DNA of 64,000 nucleotides from Larix kaempferi (lineage: Eukaryota > Streptophyta > Pinopsida > Pinales > Pinaceae), in contig BSBM01000092.1 of NCBI GenBank assembly GCA_027924585.1, positions 5,060,001 through 5,124,000 of the forward strand, read 5' to 3'. The notes below the pieces were generated by a model. It had not been told where the DNA came from. It searched no databases and worked only from the letters and a program-made list of their open reading frames with translations. Position 1 is the first letter of the stretch; every line of letters starts with the position of its first letter. This document shows positions 57,962-64,000 of this stretch, piece after piece. The position numbers and the translations under genes are program-made.

Positions 57962-59233
57962 ATTGTTTAGCTTAAATATTATTTTTAGGTATCTTGCCAT
58001 GCCTGATAGTTTATGGTCTCTCTCTTTTCCTTTTTGCACATTATTGATGGTGGCAGACATCTTCCTAAAATGCTTGAAAAGAAAATTTGAATAGTGTAAT
58101 TTTCAATCAAAATGTCTTTTTTGTTGTAGAGAAAATGTAATATCATTTGTTCTTCAGGTATATTAGATTTAAAATATAAAATTTTGATGCTACACGTAAT
58201 GGAATGAATAATGATGTTGATTCGCAAGAAGGTTCCAGGTAATAAATTATGTTTTCATTTTCAATAAAATGCTGAATAAATGATATTTTTTTGCTATGAG
58301 AAACATGTCATTTTTATTTTTTCGAAAAATGGAATGGCAGATTGATTAAATTTTAATATAACTTTTTTTATTTCATTGTAGAATTGGCTAACTCCTACTT
58401 ACTAAATTTTTTTATCCAATAGAGAAATTAAACATTGTATCAGCAAATTATACAGAAGTGGCATGACCTGCTTAAAATAGTAACAATTTGAAACACATGT
58501 ACTATGCCTAACTGAGTGTTAAATTTGCTTGTTTCTTAGGTCATCACAATTATGCTTGTCGTAGGTATTTTTATGTAGAGGTTGTGATTTTTGTGCTTCC
58601 ATTCAACATGGCAGCTACTATATTTTGGATATTCAATGGACAGAAATGTATTGCCATGATATGGAAGTCACCCTTCATCTAAGAGGCCATGGGTGAGGGA
58701 ATCAATTCCACCAAAGTTGCGGCCTAGGACTTGCACTTGGCCCCACTCTTTTTTGCAAACATTGGTGCACACAAAAGAACAAGTGTGCAATGGAAGGACA
58801 AACTTGTTGGTGGCAATAACGCGAATTTACTCGCATTGACCTGGCAAAGCCACCATTGACAATGTAGTGCATTTTTTAGATATTCAAAGCATGAGGATTT
58901 TATTTGGAATGTGGATTAATGTTGTTATTAAATTATGTCATTGCTTGTTATGATTGCTTATGGGGAATCTACCCATATGATTTCTACTTTCACGATTATA
59001 TTGTAAGACTATGGACATATATCATGTGTACTGCATTGCTCATTGTGTCTTGAAACATCCAACTATTGTTGAATTCATACAACAATATGCTTGTAGCATG
59101 GTCAGATATCAGTGTGTAACAATCACAAGAAGTCTCATGATTTTAGGAATCGTTAGTGCTTAGGTTGCAAAAAGAATGTTATCTAGTAATGGCAAAGGCC
59201 AGATTAGTTCATGAAGATCTTTGGTGATTCTTT
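57962..59233. other. Non-coding stretch between repeat copies
   Basis: No gene recognised. 58600-58860 is less AT-rich but has no identifiable protein. Confidence 0.35.
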
Positions 59234-59375
59234 CTCATGCTCTCCATTTATGACCCAAGATGTTGTATTCTCCAATATTTATTGAGATATTCTTTTCAAG
59301 GCTCTTTTGAATATGCTCTCCAAGTTTGTCATGTTTGGCTACCTTCATATATAAGTTATCTGTTCCATGTGTTTT
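59234..59375 (-). repeat. Dispersed ~140-bp repeat, copy 2
   Basis: Second copy of the sequence at 57822-57961, in the same orientation, 1.4 kb to the right. Confidence 0.75.
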
Positions 59376-59420
59376 GGACTTAACATGAGATGAGTATTCT
59401 TTTGCATTTCAAATTGTGAG

Positions 59421-59442
59421 ATATATATATATATATATATAT

Positions 59443-59481
<39 letters not shown>
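59421..59481. repeat. Compound microsatellite (AT)n-(GA)n
   Basis: Twelve AT units (59421-59444), a single C, then about 18 GA units (59446-59481). Frames through it are Ser-Leu or Ile-Tyr artefacts. Confidence 0.97.
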
Positions 59482-59483
<2 letters not shown>

Positions 59484-59689
59484 AAAAAAAATGCAAATGA
59501 AATGGTAAAAGATTTTTGAATTGTTTGTTTGTTAAACAAAAATTAATAAAATTTGGAAGATGTACAAGCACTTAGTTTATATGTCTCAATTGCTAATGCA
59601 TAGATGAAATTCAATTTAATTTTTAATAAATGTTAACACGAATATAATTTATTTTGCTTGAAGCTATTGAAAAAGACAACACGCAATGG

Positions 59690-61200
59690 ATTTGGCTGCC
59701 CTACTTTCAACTACTCAATAATTGGAGAGGGTTAAACATTAGCTAGCCTTGTTTGCATATTCCAAGGCTATGGTTATAGCTCAGGTTGAGGAGGGTAAGT
59801 TGGAAATTCAGGGTTTGCAACTAGAAATTGACACTTTGAAGATGTTTGAACCAAATTCGTTGGATGTGCAAACCCTTTTCAAGATGCTCAAAACTGAGCT
59901 TAAAGAAGCTAGAGCATCTGAATCAAAGACTGCCATGATAACCTGTGAAGCTACCCTTAATATAGAGGACATTAAGATTAGTATTAAGGGAGATAAATAT
60001 GAGGAGAATAAAGCACTGGAGTTCCTGAGATCAATAATTGCAAAGCTTGAAGAAACAAAGGCAGATTTGGATGCAATCCTTGAATGTAGATCTTGAAATA
60101 ACTAGATCAAAGTTGGTTGAAGTATAGGAAAGAGAGGAAGAGATGATTTCAAAAGAAGGTGAAGGATAAGAAAAGAATAAGAAGTCAATGGAAAATCTGG
60201 AATTCCATCTTCACCAAACTACTGCAAAAGCTAGGGGAGATAAAATTGAACTAAAGACTAGCGTATGTAGAGGTGTAGAGTGCAAGAATTGAAACTGGGC
60301 AATTGAGGGATGCTTTGGAAGCTATAGAGATAAAATTTGATGCAATGTTGCATGACGATAGATTGGAGGCATAGCATTCCAAAGAATCCATTGAGAAGCA
60401 TAAGGTAGAAGCAAAGGAAATCATGGCTCAATCTAATGAAAGAGAGGGTAAATCAATGACATCTTTGAGAGAAGTTGAAGCTAAGGCCAATGTCACAAAA
60501 GGGGAATTAGAAAAGAGAAAGATGGAAGTGGCAATTATGAAAGCCTCTCTAATGGAAAAATAGAATGAACTATAGAATCTCAAGGAAGAAAATGAAAAAT
60601 TGAAATGCAAAGAGGTTTCCATTGTAGAAAAAAAATGAACAATTGCAAAATTCACTTGGCACTATCCCAAATTCGGACTCTCCAATTCTATTGGAAGGTA
60701 ATGATTCAATAAACAAAAAATTCAAGGAGGCAGAAGGTTATGCACAAGAAAAAAATTAAGAGGCCCTTGCAATAGTAGAGGTTGTTAATTCCAAGGAGGA
60801 GGAGGCCATAGAGAAGTTAAAAGTTGCCAATATTGAGATGGAAATTGTAGCCAGAGAACAAACAAACCATTAGAGAAGATTGAGTTGCACAACCTGCTAA
60901 CTTGTCCATGGAAGAAGAAATGAAGAGACTAGGGATACATACTAAGCAATGGAAAAAGGTAGGGAAAAGCTAGCAGATGTAGCAACAACTATTTTAGCAG
61001 TTTCCCATAATGGTGAACTGAATGGAAAATTAGTTGAAAGATCAACCTCTTTGGATATGCACTTACTATCATATTCAAATGTCCTCAACATGATACTGGC
61101 ATCTCCAATAATTTCAAATGACATGGAGAGCTCCCCAACTTCAAAGAAAAAGAATGCTATGTTGTGAAAAATCGAAGATTTGTGGAAAAAACAGAGCTAG
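59690..61200 (+). pseudogene. ICR: ICR/RIP (interactor of constitutive active ROPs) family pseudogene
   Basis: Long coiled-coil protein related to plant ICR/RIP scaffolds, which link ROP GTPases to effectors. The reading passes through several frames: LERVKH, EEGKLEIQGLQLEIDTLK, a clean 115-codon segment (59749-60096: LKEARASES, DKYEENKALEFL, AKLEETKADLD), Lys/Glu-rich coils to 60650, then NDSINKKFKEAEGYA. The C-terminal family signature is well kept: RLGIHTKQWKK, VERSTSLD, SPTSKKKNAML and, after a stop, KIEDLWKK (compare LKRLRVQ.EQWRKA, VERTGSLD, KKKN.NMLKKIGVLWKK). At least ten stops or shifts occur. No introns are obvious, so it may be a retrocopy, or the large last exon of a duplicate. 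Confidence 0.75.
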
Positions 61201-61390
61201 AAATTAGGTGCCTCAGCTTGGGCCTTGACAACTTCAAGTTATCTTATAGATACATTCTTTAGTTATTGGTCCTTTCTACAAGAGGTTGCTTCTTTTAGAG
61301 GGTATGCATTTTGGCTTAAAAGTGAAAACATCCCTTATTATGGTATATTGGTTTTTCTGGTACTTTCAACTGATCCTCGTAGTGCCATTA

Positions 61391-62778
61391 TGTAATATCC
61401 CTCCTTTATGCCCTCATTTTTGTAAATAAACAATGGTGTTTACTTGATTAACTTGAGATATAAATTCATCATAGGTTATCTTAATCCTAAGTTAACTTCG
61501 AGTCCTAAAGAGGTTTTCTAAGTGATTAACAGTCAAGAAATAACAATGAGGTCACACAACCACCTCTAGAATAAATGCTTGTTTAGTTCTTGAATAGTAT
61601 AACTATATAACTATATATATATTATTTATAATATATATATATAGTTACCTTCAATAAAGTTGTTTCAGCTCCGACGAATATAAAACCTAGAGATAAAAGA
61701 AAATGGGTTTTATAAATCTTCACTATGTTATTATCTTGGAAGTATTAAAGAGAGATACCTCAGGTATAAAATAATGAGCAAAAAAAATAGGTTATTATTA
61801 ACCTATATGTATAAATGTGCTTAACAAAGACTTATTGGAGTTTACATGTAAACAAATATATCTATGTCAAACATCACTTAACTATCCATGAAGAATGGAT
61901 ATTTATCATCAAGGCCGATGCACCTAAATAGTGCCGAGGAATTATATAATTATAGCCTTTTCTTTTATTAAATCTAAGGAGGACTAACCCCACCAATTTC
62001 TAAATTAACTATAGAAGATAAAAAAAGGAAAATCGTGTAGCCGTTTAGAATGCTCGGCGAAGATTTTAGTGAGAGCTGTCCCTTTAGTGGAGTATTGAGC
62101 TCTAGTTAAGCCGTCACTTGTCTCCTTATAGCATACCATTTGTCAATTGAATCAAGGGCGAGGCCCCTTTTTATAATAGTCAAGTTCGATGGAAAAAAAG
62201 GGAGAGGGGAGCGATTCTGGCATATGACGCTGGGTCTATACATGTGTTGTTGATCAGAGAGAACTACTTCTGGTGGATAACGTGATCTGTTTAGAAAAAC
62301 GATCTCTGCTATATACCTTTGGATAGTCAAGAAAATGAGAGGGGGCTGGGGAAAACTATGATAACTGAAAGAAGATCGGGGCAACCTGAGAGAGACCTCT
62401 ACGATATGAACTTGTAGGAATCTATGTGATCAAGGATGGCGTATTGACCGAGGAAAGGGTTTTGCTTTTCGGTGGAAGATTGAGACATTTTTGTGGTTGA
62501 GGTTGCCTGTTACAGTCGTTGTGGGTAGTATTAATTGGTAGGTTGATGCTGCACAGCTCCGGGAGATATATATATATATATAGATTGCTTAAAACTCGGT
62601 TCTGGTGCTGCGTGAAAGGTGCTCGCTGAGCAGCTATGGAACAAAAAGGGAAATGCAACCTCGACGGGGAAATGGTCTAGGCGATATCTAGTTTGTGGTG
62701 GGTCTTCATGAATCTATTTATTTTTTGTAAGCGGCCTCTGGGGAGATGATCGGTCACTATAGGTAATCTCTGATTAGC
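61391..62778 (+). mobile_element. Possible LTR start (TGTAATATCCC), right end unknown
   Basis: TGTAATATCCCTCC at 61391 resembles the start of many plant Ty3 LTRs and the one at 3911. The GC-richer sequence after about 62030 and the arrays at 62779-63753 could belong to the same long LTR, but the right end may lie outside the window. Within it, 61608-61646 is an AT-rich inverted repeat. I see no gene. Confidence 0.3.
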
Positions 62779-63245
62779 ATAGATCTGGTTTCTAAAACAG
62801 TTAGAACTTTGTTATTGCATATTTTATCAGATCAATCTCCGGAAGTGTAGATCTGGTTTTAAACATTTATAACTTTTCCATTTCAGGCCAGATTAGATTG
62901 ATCTCAGGAAGTGTAGATCTAGTTTTAAACATTTATAACTCTGCCATTTCAGTCCAGATTAGATCGATCTCATGAAGTGTAGATCTGGTTTAAACATTTA
63001 TAACTCTGCCATTTCAGTCCATATTAGATCGATCTCAGGAAGTGTAGATCTGGTTTTAAACATTTATAACTCTGCCATTTCAGTCCAGATTAGATCGATC
63101 TCAGGAAGTGTAGATCTGGTTTCAAACATTTATAACTCTGCCATTACAGTCCAGATTAGATCGATCTCAGGAAGCGTAGATCCGGTTCTTAATTAAATTA
63201 AAACTCTTCTACTGTTAAGGTCAGGTTGATCTTAGGAAGAAAAAC
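62779..63245. repeat. 66-bp tandem array, about 7 copies
   Basis: GTAGATCTGG-type starts occur at 62779 (variant), 62847, 62913, 62979, 63044, 63110 and 63176, a period of 65-68 bp. Each unit reads TAGATCTGGTTTTAAACATT, then TATAACTCTGCCATTTCAG, then CAGATTAGATCGATCTCAGG. The outer units are more diverged than the middle ones, the usual pattern for unequal exchange. The 66-bp period leaves a 74-codon frame open (62972-63196), which I regard as incidental. Confidence 0.95.
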
Positions 63246-63307
63246 GTAGATTCGTTTGCTTAAACTCTGTCCCGACCCTATTTGTTTTGTTTTATGAGCT
63301 CCGTTAT

Positions 63308-63753
63308 GAAACCGTATTCTCTGTATTGTTAATAGCTAATATAGATGACATACTCTATATTAAATGATCGGATAACAGGAACTCTGGTGGTTATAATTCG
63401 AATGGGAGAGGACGGCTTCCTAAAGCCCGATCCATGGTAAGAATAGCATTTAGCAAGAAAACCGTATTCTTTGTATTGTTAATAGCCAATATAGATGACA
63501 TACTCTATATTAAATGATCGGAGAACAGGAACTCTGGTGGTTATAATTCGAATGGGAGAGGACGGCTTCCTAAAGCCCGATCCATGGTAAGAATAGCATT
63601 TAGCGAGAAACCGTATTCTCTGTATTGTTAATAGCTAATATAGATGACATACTCTATATTAAATGATCGGAGAACAGGAACTCTGGTGGTTATAATTCGA
63701 ATGGGAGAGGACGGCTTCCTAAAGCCCGATCCATGGAAAGAATAGCATTTAGC
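63308..63753. repeat. ~150-bp tandem array, three near-identical copies
   Basis: Copies at about 63308-63457, 63458-63606 and 63607-63753. Each runs from ACCGTATTCTCTGTATTG through ATAGATGACATACTC and GAGAGGACGGCTTCC to AGAATAGCATTTAGC. Only a few bases differ between copies, so the expansion is recent. Confidence 0.95.
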
Positions 63754-64000
63754 TTCTTTGAATTTGATTTCTTATTTGAAATTATTTTGTGATAGATTGC
63801 CTAGAAATTTAGCTTCATGTTTTAAGATCTTCATGAGACTGCAGCCTTAGTAAACTTGGACTGGTATCGATGGACCCGATCTCACAGAGTGTCTTGTATT
63901 TATTACTATAGACCAGATCTAAACCTCAATCGTAGATTTGTTTTGATCTGTCAGTGAGGTGTATTTCTTTGCACATCCTCCTTCAGATCTGAAAGCATAG
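63754..64000. other. Right edge of window
   Basis: No gene recognised. The tail CAGATCTGAAAGCATAG and the earlier AGACCAGATCTAAACC recall the motif of the 66-bp array, suggesting the same repeat family continues. Confidence 0.3.

Noticed and set aside
59345-59571. Minus-strand frames rich in Ser-Leu and Tyr-Ile
   Set aside because: Products of the (AT)n-(GA)n microsatellite.
62972-63196. 74-codon repetitive ORF over the 66-bp array
   Set aside because: Open only because the period is a multiple of three; outer units break the frame and no start context or domain is present.

Overview
The window looks like nuclear DNA of a seed plant with a large, repeat-rich genome. It is AT-rich, most reading frames are broken, and almost everything recognisable is an LTR retrotransposon, a LINE, a tandem repeat or a decayed plant gene. 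The LINE protein domain at 44.7-46.4 kb (DUF4283-like, then a degraded zinc knuckle) is of a kind I associate with gymnosperm genomes. A conifer-like source is therefore my best guess, but it is an inference. I see no rRNA, tRNA, CRISPR or bacterial-type feature.

Layout. 1-6.3 kb: remnants of a gag-only LTR element (degenerate zinc knuckle, polypurine tract, LTR start at 3911), then an ~80-bp tandem array whose units can fold into hairpins (5641-6270). 6.4-15.5 kb: a duplicated block (copies A and B). A decayed Ty1/copia element (LTR, PBS, gag-pro-int-RT) is inserted in copy A, and a 1456-bp solo LTR with a 5-bp target duplication sits in copy B. 17-20.3 kb: a minus-strand primer-binding-site motif, then a class II trehalose-6-phosphate synthase pseudogene that keeps two introns. 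20.3-38 kb: mostly non-coding, with LTR-like and duplicated segments, short frame-broken gene fragments (a ubiquitin-like N-terminus, a proline-rich ORF) and a LINE 3' fragment. 38.5-44.75 kb: a 6-kb field of a degenerate TTGCAATTTCAACAATT repeat that changes orientation part-way. 44.75-46.4 kb: a minus-strand LINE 5' part. 47.56-53.46 kb: a complete, young, non-autonomous LTR retrotransposon. 53.5-64 kb: an aspartic-protease fragment, an LRR-like remnant, a pseudogene of the ICR/RIP (ROP-interactor) family, microsatellites, and two tidy tandem arrays (66 bp and ~150 bp) at the right end.

The most interesting object is the element at 47558-53455 on the minus strand. It has 411-bp LTRs differing at 6 sites, a perfect 5-bp target duplication, a tRNA-Met-type PBS and a PPT, but no protease, integrase or reverse transcriptase. 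In their place is one uninterrupted ORF (953 aa from its first ATG) that joins a copia Gag N-terminus, a ~435-residue acidic region and an FKBP-TPR segment resembling plant ROF1/FKBP62-type immunophilins. The leader carries, on the opposite strand, a bHLH transcription-factor fragment. The element thus appears to have captured at least two host coding sequences, one as an intronless in-frame fusion.
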